Part shown: positions 16,692-25,902 of the stretch, piece by piece | Layout of the letters: each line of letters begins with the position of its first letter | Numbering within the stretch: position 1 is the first letter of the stretch | NCBI GenBank assembly: GCA_903860975.1 | Contig: CAIOSI010000053.1 | Location: 1 to 33,610 of the forward strand | Direction: 5' to 3' | DNA: 33,610 nt | From: an uncultured Alphaproteobacteria bacterium | GTDB taxonomy: Bacteria; Pseudomonadota; Alphaproteobacteria; Caulobacterales; Caulobacteraceae | Program-made: the position numbers and the translations under genes | Notes under the pieces: model-generated | Seen by the model: the letters and a program-made list of their open reading frames with translations, nothing else | Database searches by the model: none | What the model was told of the DNA's origin: nothing

Positions 16692-19072
16692 GCCGCACCT
16701 TCTTCACCACAGGCGTGGCCAAGGTCCTGGCACCCCGGGAAGTCGCGATCGGTGATCGCCTGCCCTATCTCGGCCATCTGGACGATGTGACGCTTCAGAC
16801 GCGCGATGGCCTGCTGGTGCAAACCCTGCACCTGGCTGGGTTCCCTTCTGAAACTGCGCCAGACGAGGAATTGAACTACCGCAAGGCAATCCGCGAGACG
16901 GTGCTGCGCGGCGCCGCAAGTTCGCGGCTGGCGATCTATCACCACGTGGTGCGCCGGCGGGTCACGCCCGCCTTTCCCGACGCGCCGGAAGAAGGTTTTG
17001 CTGCCCAGCTTGATGCAGGATGGCGTGAGCGACTGGCGGGACGCCGACTCTACGTCAACGACATCTTTTTGACCTTGGTCCGCCGTCCTCTGCAAGGTGG
17101 CGCGGGCATCCTGGAGCGCCTGGTCCGGCAGCCGGGCGCCAAACAGGCCGAACTCGACCGCGACCTTCGGGCATTGCATGCGGCCCGCGACGCCTTCGCC
17201 GCAGCACTCACCCCCTATGGTCCGCGGACACTTTCGCTTTACGACAGCCCGGGCGGTGCGCAGCGCTCCGAACCTGCGGAATTCCTAAGCTTGATCCTGA
17301 ATGGCGAACTGCGGCCAGTCCTGGCACCGACCGGCGATCTCGGCCAGGCGATCGGCGCGCGGCGGCTAAGCTTCGGCCTTGACGCCATGGAGTTTGGCGC
17401 GGGCCCCGGACCTGCGACCTTCGGCGCGATGATTTCCCTCAAAGACTACCCGGCGCGTACCGCGCCGGGCGTCCTCGACGGGGTCCTGCGGTTACCCATG
17501 GAAATGGTGCTGACAGAGAGCTTTGCCTTCGTGGACCGGCAAGCGGCGCTCGACCGCATGGGCCTGGCGCTCCGCCGGCTACGCGCGGCCGACGACGATG
17601 CTCTGAGCCTAAGAACCGAGCTTGCCCAAGCGCGCGACGATGTCGGCGCAGGCCGTGCCGCCTATGGCGAACATTCACTGTCCGTATTGGCAAAGGCTGA
17701 GAGCCTTGACGAGCTCGACGGTGCGGTAGCTGACGTTCAATCGGCGCTCGCAGAGGCCGGTGCCATCGCCGTGCGCGAAGACACCAATCTGGAACCGGCC
17801 TTCTGGGCCCAGTTTCCGGGCAACTTCAAGTTCATCGCACGAAAGTCGCTGGTGTCCGTGGCCAACTTCGCCAGCCTGGCCAGCTTCCATAACCATCCGA
17901 CAGGACAGGCCGAAGGCAACCACTGGGGTCCCGCAATCGCGGTGTTGGAGACCACGGCGTTCGGACCCTATCACTTCAACTTCCACAACGCCGACCTTGG
18001 CAATTTCACGGTCATTGGCCCGTCCGGATCCGGCAAGACGGTGCTTCTCACCTTCCTGCTAGCCCAGGCGGAGCGACTGAAGCCGCGCATAGCCTATTTT
18101 GACAAGGACCGCGGCGCAGAGCCGTTCATTCGCGCGATCGGTGGCCGATACGACGTGATCTCGCCTGGCGAGCCAACAGGCTTCAATCCCCTGGCGCTGG
18201 AAGACAATCCGTCCAACCGCGCCTTCCTTGCCGACTGGCTGGGTCAGTTGCTGTCAACCGAAGGCGCAACACTCGACGCCGAAGACAGAGCCATGATTGC
18301 TGAGGCTGTCGATGCTAACTATGCGCAGGCGTCGGGCCACCGCCGGCTGCGCTATCTGCGTGAACTGTTCCGCGGCGCACGCCGCCCCCATGCGGGTGAC
18401 CTGGCCTCGCGCCTTGGCGCCTGGTGCGAAGGCGGCGAACACGCCTGGCTGTTTGACAACGTCACCGACCAGCTCGATGTCGACACCCGGATTTTGGGTT
18501 TCGACATGACCAAAATCTTGGATGCGCCGACCGTGCGCACGCCTGCCATGATGTACCTGTTCCATCGCATGGAGCAGCGATTGGATGGCTCGCCGGCAAT
18601 CATCGTCGTCGATGAGGGCTGGAAAGCGCTAGACGATCCAGCGTTCCTTCGCCGGATAAAGGATTGGGAAAAGACGATCCGCAAGCGCAACGGCCTTGTG
18701 GGCTTTTGCACCCAAAGCGCCAGCGACGCCCTCGAAAGCCGCATCGCGTCGGCGATCATCGAGCAGGCGGCGACCCAGATCTTCTTCCCAAACAGCCGCG
18801 CGCGGGCGTCTGATTATATAGAAGGCTTCGGCTTAACCGAGCACGAGTTCGAATTGGTGCGCAGCCTGCCAGACACCTCGCGCTGCTTCCTAATCAAGCG
18901 CGGCGACCATAGCGTCGTGGCCAAGCTCGACCTTTCGGGCCTTTCCGGCGAGCTCGCCGTCCTGGCCGGCACCGAGCGCGCGGTGCGACGGCTCGAGGCG
19001 CTTCGCGGTGAATTGGGCGATGCGCCAGCCGACTGGCTCGGCCCCTTCATGGAAGGGCGCAGCGCAGCATGA
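16688..19072 (+). CDS. virB4: VirB4-type secretion ATPase
   Basis: The 794-residue protein has the expected size for VirB4/TrbE. An N-terminal CagE/TrbE domain lies before a RecA-like motor. Walker A is GPSGSGKTV around residues 443-451 and Walker B is IIVVDEGW around 637-644. The following ATP-sensing segment includes GFCTQSASDAL. It energises pilus assembly and substrate transfer as a hexamer at the cytoplasmic base. The ATGA overlaps at both ends, with virB3 and with virB6, indicate translational coupling. Confidence 0.94.
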   Translation: MSRTFFTTGVAKVLAPREVAIGDRLPYLGHLDDVTLQTRDGLLVQTLHLAGFPSETAPDEELNYRKAIRETVLRGAASSRLAIYHHVVRRRVTPAFPDAPEEGFAAQLDAGWRERLAGRRLYVNDIFLTLVRRPLQGGAGILERLVRQPGAKQAELDRDLRALHAARDAFAAALTPYGPRTLSLYDSPGGAQRSEPAEFLSLILNGELRPVLAPTGDLGQAIGARRLSFGLDAMEFGAGPGPATFGAMISLKDYPARTAPGVLDGVLRLPMEMVLTESFAFVDRQAALDRMGLALRRLRAADDDALSLRTELAQARDDVGAGRAAYGEHSLSVLAKAESLDELDGAVADVQSALAEAGAIAVREDTNLEPAFWAQFPGNFKFIARKSLVSVANFASLASFHNHPTGQAEGNHWGPAIAVLETTAFGPYHFNFHNADLGNFTVIGPSGSGKTVLLTFLLAQAERLKPRIAYFDKDRGAEPFIRAIGGRYDVISPGEPTGFNPLALEDNPSNRAFLADWLGQLLSTEGATLDAEDRAMIAEAVDANYAQASGHRRLRYLRELFRGARRPHAGDLASRLGAWCEGGEHAWLFDNVTDQLDVDTRILGFDMTKILDAPTVRTPAMMYLFHRMEQRLDGSPAIIVVDEGWKALDDPAFLRRIKDWEKTIRKRNGLVGFCTQSASDALESRIASAIIEQAATQIFFPNSRARASDYIEGFGLTEHEFELVRSLPDTSRCFLIKRGDHSVVAKLDLSGLSGELAVLAGTERAVRRLEALRGELGDAPADWLGPFMEGRSAA

Positions 19073-20217
19073 GCGGCTCCTGCTCAGATCTGGTGGGCGA
19101 AGGCGTAATCCGCGGCGTTCTGGGCGCTGTGGACTGCCAAACGCGCGCCTTTGCGGAAGCGGGCTATTCCTCCCTCACCTCTGCGTCATCCGGCTTTCAG
19201 TTGGCGCTAACCGCGCTTCTGACGATTTACGTCGCGCTGGTGGGCTACCGCATGCTGTTTGCGTCTGATGGCGCAAAGCTGTCTGATGCCCCAGGCATTG
19301 CTCTGACGATTGGCGCGATCCTGGCGCTGGTGACCAGTTGGGCAACGTTCCAGACACTGGTCTTCGACGTCGCCGCTAAGGCGCCGCACGAAATCGCTGC
19401 TGCGGTTGCGGCACCCTTGCAAGCCAACAATAGCTCCTTGGCGGCCGATCCCGTGAACGGATTACAGGAGGCCTACGATCAGCTGGCGCGCTCGGCGGTC
19501 GCCTTCGGCGCTGCGGCTGGACCGAACGCCAAGTCTTACTCGAGCCCCGCCGCCTCAGCGGCCGAGGCGCTTTCAATGGCTTCCGGTGCGCTTTTTATGA
19601 CCACGGCGGGCGTTATTGCGGCCGCGACGCTCGCAATCGGAGTCCTCACCGCGGTTGGCCCCGTTTTCATCGCGATGTTTCTAATTCCGGCGACGCGAGG
19701 ATTGTTCTCCGGCTGGGTGCGCGCGCTAGGTGCAGCATCGCTGACCTTGCTGCTGGCCTGGCTAGGCGCGGTGCTTTTGCTCTCAGTCCTCGAACCCTGG
19801 CTTCTTACTCTGGCCCGTGAGCAGGCGACCAGCCAGCTTCATGCGCAGACGGCCACAAGTGCTGCAGCGCTTGTCGCCGTCTTCAGCGCTGGACAGGTGG
19901 GTCTTGTGATTGCCGCCTGCGTGATGTCCTTCGGCTTCCACGTGCAGCGCGCCGCGACTGGCGTCGGCCGAAAGCTTGGGCCCTCAGCTACCCCTGAGCC
20001 GGCTCGCGCGTCGATAGAGCCGTCACGCGCTCAGCGCCTGGCCTTCGACCTGCAGCGTGAGCCTACGCAGGCTGAAGCGCGGGAAAGAACAATGCAACTT
20101 GCCGGCGCAACGATTGCTGGCGGTCGCCACACGGTCGAGATGAAGCAGCAGCCGAGGCTTGGCGATGACTACCGCCGGCCAATCGTGACGGCCCGTCGCC
20201 TAAAGGTCACCCGATGA
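19069..20217 (+). CDS. virB6: VirB6/TrbL-type polytopic membrane channel protein
   Basis: The 382-residue protein has about six hydrophobic segments between residues 40 and 310, including LTALLTIYVALVGYRMLF, LTIGAILALVTSWATF and VLTAVGPVFIAMFLIP. The last is close to the conserved VirB6 core segment with a G-P-x-F pattern. The final 75 residues are soluble and basic. VirB6 forms the inner-membrane stalk base for substrate passage. It directly follows virB4, where virB5 commonly lies, and directly precedes virB9, where virB7 and virB8 commonly lie. Its soluble tail is too short and unlike VirB8 to be a fused copy. Confidence 0.88.
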   Translation: MSGSCSDLVGEGVIRGVLGAVDCQTRAFAEAGYSSLTSASSGFQLALTALLTIYVALVGYRMLFASDGAKLSDAPGIALTIGAILALVTSWATFQTLVFDVAAKAPHEIAAAVAAPLQANNSSLAADPVNGLQEAYDQLARSAVAFGAAAGPNAKSYSSPAASAAEALSMASGALFMTTAGVIAAATLAIGVLTAVGPVFIAMFLIPATRGLFSGWVRALGAASLTLLLAWLGAVLLLSVLEPWLLTLAREQATSQLHAQTATSAAALVAVFSAGQVGLVIAACVMSFGFHVQRAATGVGRKLGPSATPEPARASIEPSRAQRLAFDLQREPTQAEARERTMQLAGATIAGGRHTVEMKQQPRLGDDYRRPIVTARRLKVTR

Positions 20218-20978
20218 AGTCTCTCGTTCCGCTCACATTGGCTCTTGCGCTGATCGCAGCACCGGCGGCAGCCGTTGAGCCGCATCCTGGTCCTGGCGAT
20301 CCGCGTATCTATGAGGTGCTTTACGACCCGAGTGAGGTGGTGGAACTCCATGGCGCACTCGGCTTCCAGCTTTCACTTGAGTTCGATCCGTCCGAGCGGA
20401 TCGAGAACGTTGCGATCGGCGATTCCCTGGGCTGGCAGGTCACGCCGAACCGCAAAGCGAACCTGTTGTTCATCAAGCCGATGTCGCTTCGCCCCAGCAC
20501 CAACATGACGGTGATTACCAACCTTCGCCGCTACAACTTCGAGCTTAGCGTAAAGGCCCACGCTGCGGCCAAGTCGATTCCGTTCAGCGTTCGCTTCACC
20601 TACCCACCGCCCGTCTACGCTGTGGTCGAGCCGCCTGCGCCGCCCGCGCCCCCGGTCGATCGTAACCACGCCTACAGCTACCAAGGCTCCAACAAGGCTC
20701 TGCCCGACCGCATGTTCGACGATGGCGAGGCGACGTATTTTGCGTTCCGCGCTCAGGAAGACCTGCCGGCGATCTTTGCGGTTGATCCGAACGGCGCAGA
20801 ATCGGTGGTGAACTCCCACATGCGCGATGGCTATATTGTCGTCGATCGCATTGCGCGCGGCTTTGTGTTGCGTCGTGGCAGCGAAACTACCCGGGTTTTC
20901 AACGACGGGTATCACACACAAGAAGCCAGCGCGCTGAGCCCCACGCGCAAACCTAAGGATCCTTGGTGGCGCCGATGA
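20214..20978 (+). CDS. virB9: VirB9/TrbG/CagX-type outer-membrane-complex protein
   Basis: The 254-residue protein has a signal peptide (MKSLVPLTLALALIAAPAAA). Its two beta domains are typical: IENVAIGDSLGWQVTP and LFIKPMSLRPSTNMTVITN in the N-terminal domain, and RMFDDGEATYFAF, then PAIFAVDPNGAESVVN and VLRRGSE in the C-terminal domain. VirB9 usually pairs with the lipoprotein VirB7 and surrounds VirB10. No VirB7 gene is visible here. It is slightly shorter than the usual 270-300 residues. ATGA overlaps link it to virB6 and virB10. Confidence 0.93.
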   Translation: MKSLVPLTLALALIAAPAAAVEPHPGPGDPRIYEVLYDPSEVVELHGALGFQLSLEFDPSERIENVAIGDSLGWQVTPNRKANLLFIKPMSLRPSTNMTVITNLRRYNFELSVKAHAAAKSIPFSVRFTYPPPVYAVVEPPAPPAPPVDRNHAYSYQGSNKALPDRMFDDGEATYFAFRAQEDLPAIFAVDPNGAESVVNSHMRDGYIVVDRIARGFVLRRGSETTRVFNDGYHTQEASALSPTRKPKDPWWRR

Positions 20979-22096
20979 CCTCTGAACCCCAATCCAACGA
21001 AGGCTTGAGCGCGGTCTATGCCCGAAGCGAAGCCCTACGACCAAAAGTGCAACAGCCGAACTCGCCATGGACCTTGATCCTAGGACTTGGCGGCGCGTGC
21101 GTTCTGGGGCTGTTTGCTTTCACGACGCTCAGCAATGGCCGCGCGGCGCATGCTCAGACCGCGCCGGTTCACGCAGCTTTGCTTGACCAACCGACGCCGT
21201 CCTGGGCGCCGACGCTTCGCATGATGATGGCACAGAACCAGACGACGCCTGTTCCTCAGACGCTTCCAACTCCAACAGCAGCACCGCCCCCGGTGCCGAT
21301 AATGCCGGTACCGGTACAGCCCAATCCGTCTGAGCCGAATTGGAAGGCTCCAGCAGTCGTGGTGGACCTCAACGACAGCAGCACAGGGGCGTCCTCTAAG
21401 CTCGCTCAAACGGCAGGTCCGGGAGCCGCCGCCGCCCCAGGGCCAGCCGAAGACTCTCGGCTCAATCCTGAGGAACGATTTGCGGCGCGGGTCTCAAATT
21501 CTCAACCGGAAAGCTCCCGCGCTGTTCAGATGCGTGACCTGAGCCGCGTTGTGCCGCAGGGCTTCGTTGTGCCTGCGACCTTGGAGACCGCGATCGACTC
21601 CGACCTCCCCGGATCGGTGCGAGCGGTCGTCAGCCGCGACGTCCGGGGGTTCGACGGCAGCCAGGTGCTGATCCCGCGAGGCTCAAAGATCATTGGCCAG
21701 TATCGAAGTGCTGCAGCCGTCGGCCAAACCCGCGCCTTTGTCGTTTGGTCTAGGATCATCACACCGGCTGGTGTTTCGATTGATGTCGGCTCGCCTGCCA
21801 CCGATCAGCTCGGACGCGGCGGCCTTGCGGGCACAGCGGACACCCACTTCTTTCAGCGGTTCGGCTCGGCCATTCTCTTGTCGGTCATTTCCGCGGGCGT
21901 CGATGCCGCCGGCCGAGGCAGTGGCAGCTCAACTTCGTTGGTGATCGGCTCTACGGGTCAGGCCAATCAGGTCGCTACCATCGCACTGCAGAAACAGATC
22001 GACATCCCCACCACCATCAAGGTCCCACAAGGGTCGCCGGTCCAAGTGTCGGTCGCACGCGATCTCGACTTCTCCGCTGTCGCTCCGGCACGATGA
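20975..22096 (+). CDS. virB10: VirB10/TrbI-type envelope-spanning core protein
   Basis: The 373-residue protein has a cytoplasmic N-terminus, one membrane span at about residues 32-53, and a proline-rich linker around residues 90-125. The conserved C-terminal barrel includes VPATLETAIDSDLPGSV, GSKIIGQY and FQRFGSAILLSVI (the antenna helices). It bridges both membranes and senses ATPase activity. I used the ATG at 20975 because it overlaps the virB9 stop as ATGA, like the other junctions. The longer frame starts with TTG at 20963. Confidence 0.94.
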   Translation: MTSEPQSNEGLSAVYARSEALRPKVQQPNSPWTLILGLGGACVLGLFAFTTLSNGRAAHAQTAPVHAALLDQPTPSWAPTLRMMMAQNQTTPVPQTLPTPTAAPPPVPIMPVPVQPNPSEPNWKAPAVVVDLNDSSTGASSKLAQTAGPGAAAAPGPAEDSRLNPEERFAARVSNSQPESSRAVQMRDLSRVVPQGFVVPATLETAIDSDLPGSVRAVVSRDVRGFDGSQVLIPRGSKIIGQYRSAAAVGQTRAFVVWSRIITPAGVSIDVGSPATDQLGRGGLAGTADTHFFQRFGSAILLSVISAGVDAAGRGSGSSTSLVIGSTGQANQVATIALQKQIDIPTTIKVPQGSPVQVSVARDLDFSAVAPAR

Positions 22097-22106
22097 GACT
22101 CCTCCA

Positions 22107-23114
22107 ATGAGCGCCGCTGGAGTTTATCTTGACGCCTATCTGGCGCCGCTCGCGCCCTGGCTGTCGCGACCCGATGTCACCGATGTGCTGATCAATCGCC
22201 CGGGCGAGGTGTGGATCGAGACAAACGGCGGCGGAATGAGCCGCGAACCTGCCGAACAATTGACAGAGGTCGCTCTACAGCGGCTCGCTCGGCAGATTGC
22301 GGCCGCCAGCCATCAGGGTGTCAACCGCGAACAGCCATTGCTATCGGCGACACTCCCCGACGGCGCTCGGGTGCAGGTCGCGGCCCCGCCCGCCACGCGC
22401 GGCGGCCTGATCATGGCTGTTCGCAAACACGTTCTCTCTGACATGAGCCTCGATGAATTGGCGGCCGACGGATTGTTCGAGACAGCCGCGCGCAGCGATC
22501 CAGGCCGTGATGCGGCTGCCGATGGAGCGCTGGAGGCCCTGCTCGACGCTGGCGATATGATGGGCTTCCTGCGTGGAGCAGTGGCCCGGCGCAAAACGAT
22601 CGTCATCTCCGGGGGCACGGGCAGCGGCAAGACCACGCTCCTCAATGCCCTGGTCAAGGAAATCCCCCGCTCTGAGCGTCTCTTGGTAATCGAAGACGCA
22701 CCGGAAGTGCGGATGGATCATCCCAATGCCGTAGGACTGATCTCGGTGCGAGGCGAACTGGGCGAAGCCCAAGTGGATACGGATTCATTGCTGGCTGCCG
22801 CCCTTCGCCTTCGGCCCGACCGCATCCTGTTAGGCGAACTGCGTGGCAAGGAGGCCTTCGCCTTCATGCGCGCCGTAAATAGCGGCCACCCTGGCTCAAT
22901 CACAACGATCCACGCTGACAGCCCTTCAGGCGCCCTCGACCAGATCTCACTTTTGGCACTCACCTCAGGCGTCGACCTCGGATGGGACAAGGTCCAGGCC
23001 TATGTCAGTCGCGTCGTCGACGTGGTCGTTCAGCTCGACCGAACGGGCGGCGCACGACGCCTTTCAGAGGTCCTCTTCCGTTCTCGGCAATTCCGTCGCC
23101 GGTTGAACGATTAG
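22107..23114 (+). CDS. virB11: VirB11-type traffic ATPase
   Basis: The 335-residue protein has an N-terminal domain (PDVTDVLINRPGEVWIE) and a RecA-like C-terminal domain. Walker A is GGTGSGKTTL around residues 167-177, the Asp box is VIEDAPEV, and Walker B is RILLGELRG near 238-246. SGHPGSITTIHADS is the His box. VirB11 hexamers switch VirB4 between pilus assembly and secretion. It starts 10 bases after virB10 with no strong Shine-Dalgarno. It is the last gene of the operon and ends 9 bases from the convergent PagL-like gene, with no terminator hairpin seen between them. Confidence 0.95.
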   Translation: MSAAGVYLDAYLAPLAPWLSRPDVTDVLINRPGEVWIETNGGGMSREPAEQLTEVALQRLARQIAAASHQGVNREQPLLSATLPDGARVQVAAPPATRGGLIMAVRKHVLSDMSLDELAADGLFETAARSDPGRDAAADGALEALLDAGDMMGFLRGAVARRKTIVISGGTGSGKTTLLNALVKEIPRSERLLVIEDAPEVRMDHPNAVGLISVRGELGEAQVDTDSLLAAALRLRPDRILLGELRGKEAFAFMRAVNSGHPGSITTIHADSPSGALDQISLLALTSGVDLGWDKVQAYVSRVVDVVVQLDRTGGARRLSEVLFRSRQFRRRLND

Positions 23115-23123
23115 ATAGCGACG

Positions 23124-23729
23124 TCAGTGGTCCTCGCCGTAGCGGTAGACCGCACGGAAGCCAAAGTCGCCAAGACCCGGGTTTTGCGGGCCGGCCAATT
23201 GGGCGTGGCTCATATGGATCCACGACATCTCCAGGGACCAGCGATCGGTGGCTTTCCAACCCAGCGCCAGTTCCGGCTCGAATAGGATCCGAGATCCAAG
23301 GTCGAGTTTGGTCGTCCAATCGTGCAGGCGTTTGGCTTGCTCGGCCGCCGATAGGCCGGCGTCGTAAGGCGACGGCAGGTTGACTTCACCGGTGTGGATT
23401 GCCCCCCCGATACCGGGCTCGAAATAGAACCGACTGTCCTGGCCAAACTTGATGCGCCAATCGAAGCCGGCCGCGACGAAATCCGTGCCGCCAAGCGTAT
23501 TTACGCCCGCGATCAAATGGACGTGTGGCGCCCAGATCGCTGACAGCTCGTCTAGGGAGGCGGTTCGAAAGCCAAATACGAAATCCTTGCCGTGCTCGAA
23601 ATGGCCCCCGTGCGAGATTCCATCCATGATGTCATGCTGATAGACGCCGAGCATGGCCTCACCGGCAAAGGCCGGTCCCGCCGCAAACGCCAGCACGGAC
23701 ATCGCTAAAAGAGTGGATCTGCGTCGCAT
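23124..23729 (-). CDS. PagL-like lipid A 3-O-deacylase (acyloxyacyl hydrolase)
   Basis: The 201-residue protein has a signal peptide (LLAMSVLAFAAGPAFA) and an alternating hydrophobic pattern that ends in an aromatic residue-rich strand, as in small outer-membrane beta barrels. The C-terminal segment WIHMSHAQL, then GPQNPGLGDFGFR, matches the PagL active-site region. His172 and Ser174 fit the catalytic pair. The expected glutamate about 14 residues later is not at that spacing, and Asp188 could take its place. It would trim lipid A acyl chains in the outer membrane. GAGGAA precedes the ATG with good spacing. A near-palindrome (23744-23760) lies just upstream of the start. Confidence 0.75.
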   Translation of the reverse strand: MRRRSTLLAMSVLAFAAGPAFAGEAMLGVYQHDIMDGISHGGHFEHGKDFVFGFRTASLDELSAIWAPHVHLIAGVNTLGGTDFVAAGFDWRIKFGQDSRFYFEPGIGGAIHTGEVNLPSPYDAGLSAAEQAKRLHDWTTKLDLGSRILFEPELALGWKATDRWSLEMSWIHMSHAQLAGPQNPGLGDFGFRAVYRYGEDH

Positions 23730-23743
23730 TCGAGGTTCCTCAC

Positions 23744-23760
23744 GTTAGCGACGTCGTAAC
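23744..23760. promoter_or_regulatory. Near-palindromic site just upstream of the PagL-like gene
   Basis: GTTA-G-CGACGTCG-TAAC combines a perfect 8-bp palindrome with GTTA/TAAC flanks offset by one extra G. It lies 15 bases before the start codon and could be an operator. No known regulator motif is recognised. Confidence 0.25.
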
Positions 23761-23929
23761 CCTAACCGATTGCCAATTCCTTGACCGCCGGAGCAATTCC
23801 ATGGCCAGGGCGTTTATATCGCGATCTCGGCGTAGATCTTGCAGGGCATCCCACGGAGCGGACCTTGCGTTTAATAACGGGGCATCTGGCTCACGAGCTA
23901 TTCGGCTCTGCGATACGAGACGGTGATTG

Positions 23930-24295
23930 ATGCTTTTGTGGGTATCTCTATTCGGCATTGTGGCGCTGACCCTTTTTGTGGGCGCACTCATAATTTCGAT
24001 GGCGCGGGCCGAACGCCGAGCGCGGCGTAGCCTTTACCTCGCCCTGGGGCTTTCCGAGCCGACCGTTGATTTCCTGATGACGCGAAACCGCGATGTGCTC
24101 ACAGAGCTCAACTACGTTCGAAGTGAGGGCGAGGCGAAGATTTGGCGCGAGTCCTTTCCAGACGAAGGCAATATCGTCACTTTTCGATCAGACCGTCGGG
24201 TTGGCCGCTCAGGCCGCAAACCGCCAATCCTGGGCGGCGACCTAACGCCATCGGGCCGCGGGCGGCAACGACCCGACCGACACACCCGCCACTAA
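23930..24295 (+). CDS. Small membrane-anchored hypothetical protein
   Basis: The 121-residue protein has one N-terminal hydrophobic segment (residues about 1-24, MLLWVSLFGIVALTLFVGAL) followed by a basic region (RAERRARR) that should stay in the cytoplasm. The rest is polar and charged, ending in an Arg/His-rich tail. It resembles a single-pass protein with a small cytoplasmic domain, and no family is recognised. I used the ATG at 23930 in preference to the adjoining TTG at 23927. It is divergent from the PagL-like gene and 93 bases upstream of the priming transferase. It may share a promoter with that gene. Confidence 0.6.
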   Translation: MLLWVSLFGIVALTLFVGALIISMARAERRARRSLYLALGLSEPTVDFLMTRNRDVLTELNYVRSEGEAKIWRESFPDEGNIVTFRSDRRVGRSGRKPPILGGDLTPSGRGRQRPDRHTRH

Positions 24296-24388
24296 CACTC
24301 AAGGGGCACGCAACCGCGTGAACCTAGGCACCTCGGTGGCCGGATTAACGGCTTACTCAGCCGATTTCGTCATAGTTCAGCTCTCACG

Positions 24389-25888
24389 ATGCGAGGCGAA
24401 CTCGGCATGCCGTATGATACCGGAACGATTGATGCAGAAGCCAAGGCCGACGGTGCGATCCGTCGCGGCCCGCTGCGTCCATCCCGGCTCGCGAGCGCGC
24501 GTTCCCGTCTTGGCGGCGACACACTTGCGCATTTGGTCCAGGCCAGTGACTTAACTTTACTGTCTGGCCTATTGATTGCCCGCAGGCTGAGCGGCGACCT
24601 GGGAAATTCAGCGATTTTGCTACTCGTCGCGACGGTCCTCGTCGCTGCGGTCCTGGTCACTTTCAAAGCTTATCAGCTGACCGCCCGCGAACCTCTCCAT
24701 CGCCAACTCTACCGCGTGATCGGCGCCGTCGGCGCGTCGGGACTCATAATGCTGACGTTTGCGTCGCTGACGGAGCCCGCAGCGAAAGCGGCCAATATCC
24801 TAGAAATCGTGGACTGGTGTCTGACGGCCGCAGCCCTTCTCGGGGCCGCGCATCTGTGCTGGTTTTCCTACATCCGGCACCTTCGCCAACAGGGACTGCT
24901 TACGCCAAATCTAGTGATCGTCGGCGCAACGCCCGCAGCCGAGCGCCTCGTGAGCGCAGCGCTTGCCTGTCGCGATGTGAATATCCTGGGCATCTTCGAT
25001 GATCGTGGCCAACGAAGTCCCAAACACATCTTCGGTGTCCCGGTTCTCGGCAAGACAACCGCCGTGGCGAGCCATCGGCTCCTACCTTACGTCGACCGCA
25101 TCGTTGTCGCCGTCCCGCCCGGCGCCACGAGCCGTATCGCCCAGTTGCTTCTTGAGCTTGCGCCGGTTCCAAACGCCGTGAGCCTCCTGATGGACGACAA
25201 CGATCTGGGCAGCGAACAATCTGCACACGAGCGCCTCCTGAAGATGCCCCTGGCGCATCTTGCGGGCGCTAAGCGCCATGCTGCACAGTCGATCCTGAAG
25301 CGCGTAATCGACATCTCGTTCAGCCTGGCTGGACTGGTCGTGCTTGCCCCGACCCTGGTCGCGATCGCCATCGCGATCCGCCTCGACAGCCCCGGTCCAA
25401 TCCTCTTCAAGCAGCGCCGCCACGGCTACATGAACGAGGAGGTGCTGGTCTGGAAGTTCCGGTCCATGCGCACCGAAATGACTGATTACGCTGCAGCTCG
25501 CCAGGTTACCGCGAATGACGAGCGCATCACCCGCGTCGGCCGTTTCTTACGCCGCACCAGCCTCGATGAGCTCCCACAACTATGGAACGTCATCCGAGGC
25601 GAGATGTCCCTCGTTGGGCCGCGACCGCACGCCATAGGAATGCTTGCCAACGGCGCAGAGGCCTCAAAACTGGTGGCGACCTATGCTCATCGCCACCGGA
25701 TGAAGCCCGGCCTGACCGGCTGGGCAGCGATCAACGGCTCGCGCGGTCCTGCCGACACGGCCGAGGCCGTTCGCCGGCGCGTGTCTCTCGACCTGGAGTA
25801 CGTCGAGCGTCAGTCCGTCTGGCTCGACCTGATGATCATCGCGCGCACACTGCCTTGCGTTCTGGGAGATACCGCAACGGTGCGATAG
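24389..25888 (+). CDS. Priming undecaprenyl-phosphate hexose-1-phosphate transferase (WcaJ/HfsE/PssY type)
   Basis: The 499-residue protein is a full-length polyprenyl glycosylphosphotransferase. Four to five N-terminal membrane segments and a CoA-binding-like domain precede the bacterial sugar transferase domain from about residue 305. Diagnostic sites are [38 protein letters not shown] (given here in parts: [10 protein letters not shown] and [10 protein letters not shown]) and [12 protein letters not shown]. It transfers a sugar-1-phosphate to undecaprenyl phosphate, the first step of exopolysaccharide synthesis. The exact sugar (glucose or galactose) is not decided by sequence. A later ATG at 24407 has a slightly better ribosome binding site. 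It converges with the amidotransferase gene, with 14 bases between the stops. Confidence 0.9.
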   Translation: MRGELGMPYDTGTIDAEAKADGAIRRGPLRPSRLASARSRLGGDTLAHLVQASDLTLLSGLLIARRLSGDLGNSAILLLVATVLVAAVLVTFKAYQLTAREPLHRQLYRVIGAVGASGLIMLTFASLTEPAAKAANILEIVDWCLTAAALLGAAHLCWFSYIRHLRQQGLLTPNLVIVGATPAAERLVSAALACRDVNILGIFDDRGQRSPKHIFGVPVLGKTTAVASHRLLPYVDRIVVAVPPGATSRIAQLLLELAPVPNAVSLLMDDNDLGSEQSAHERLLKMPLAHLAGAKRHAAQSILKRVIDISFSLAGLVVLAPTLVAIAIAIRLDSPGPILFKQRRHGYMNEEVLVWKFRSMRTEMTDYAAARQVTANDERITRVGRFLRRTSLDELPQLWNVIRGEMSLVGPRPHAIGMLANGAEASKLVATYAHRHRMKPGLTGWAAINGSRGPADTAEAVRRRVSLDLEYVERQSVWLDLMIIARTLPCVLGDTATVR

Positions 25889-25902
25889 CGCTGCCGTCAG
25901 GA

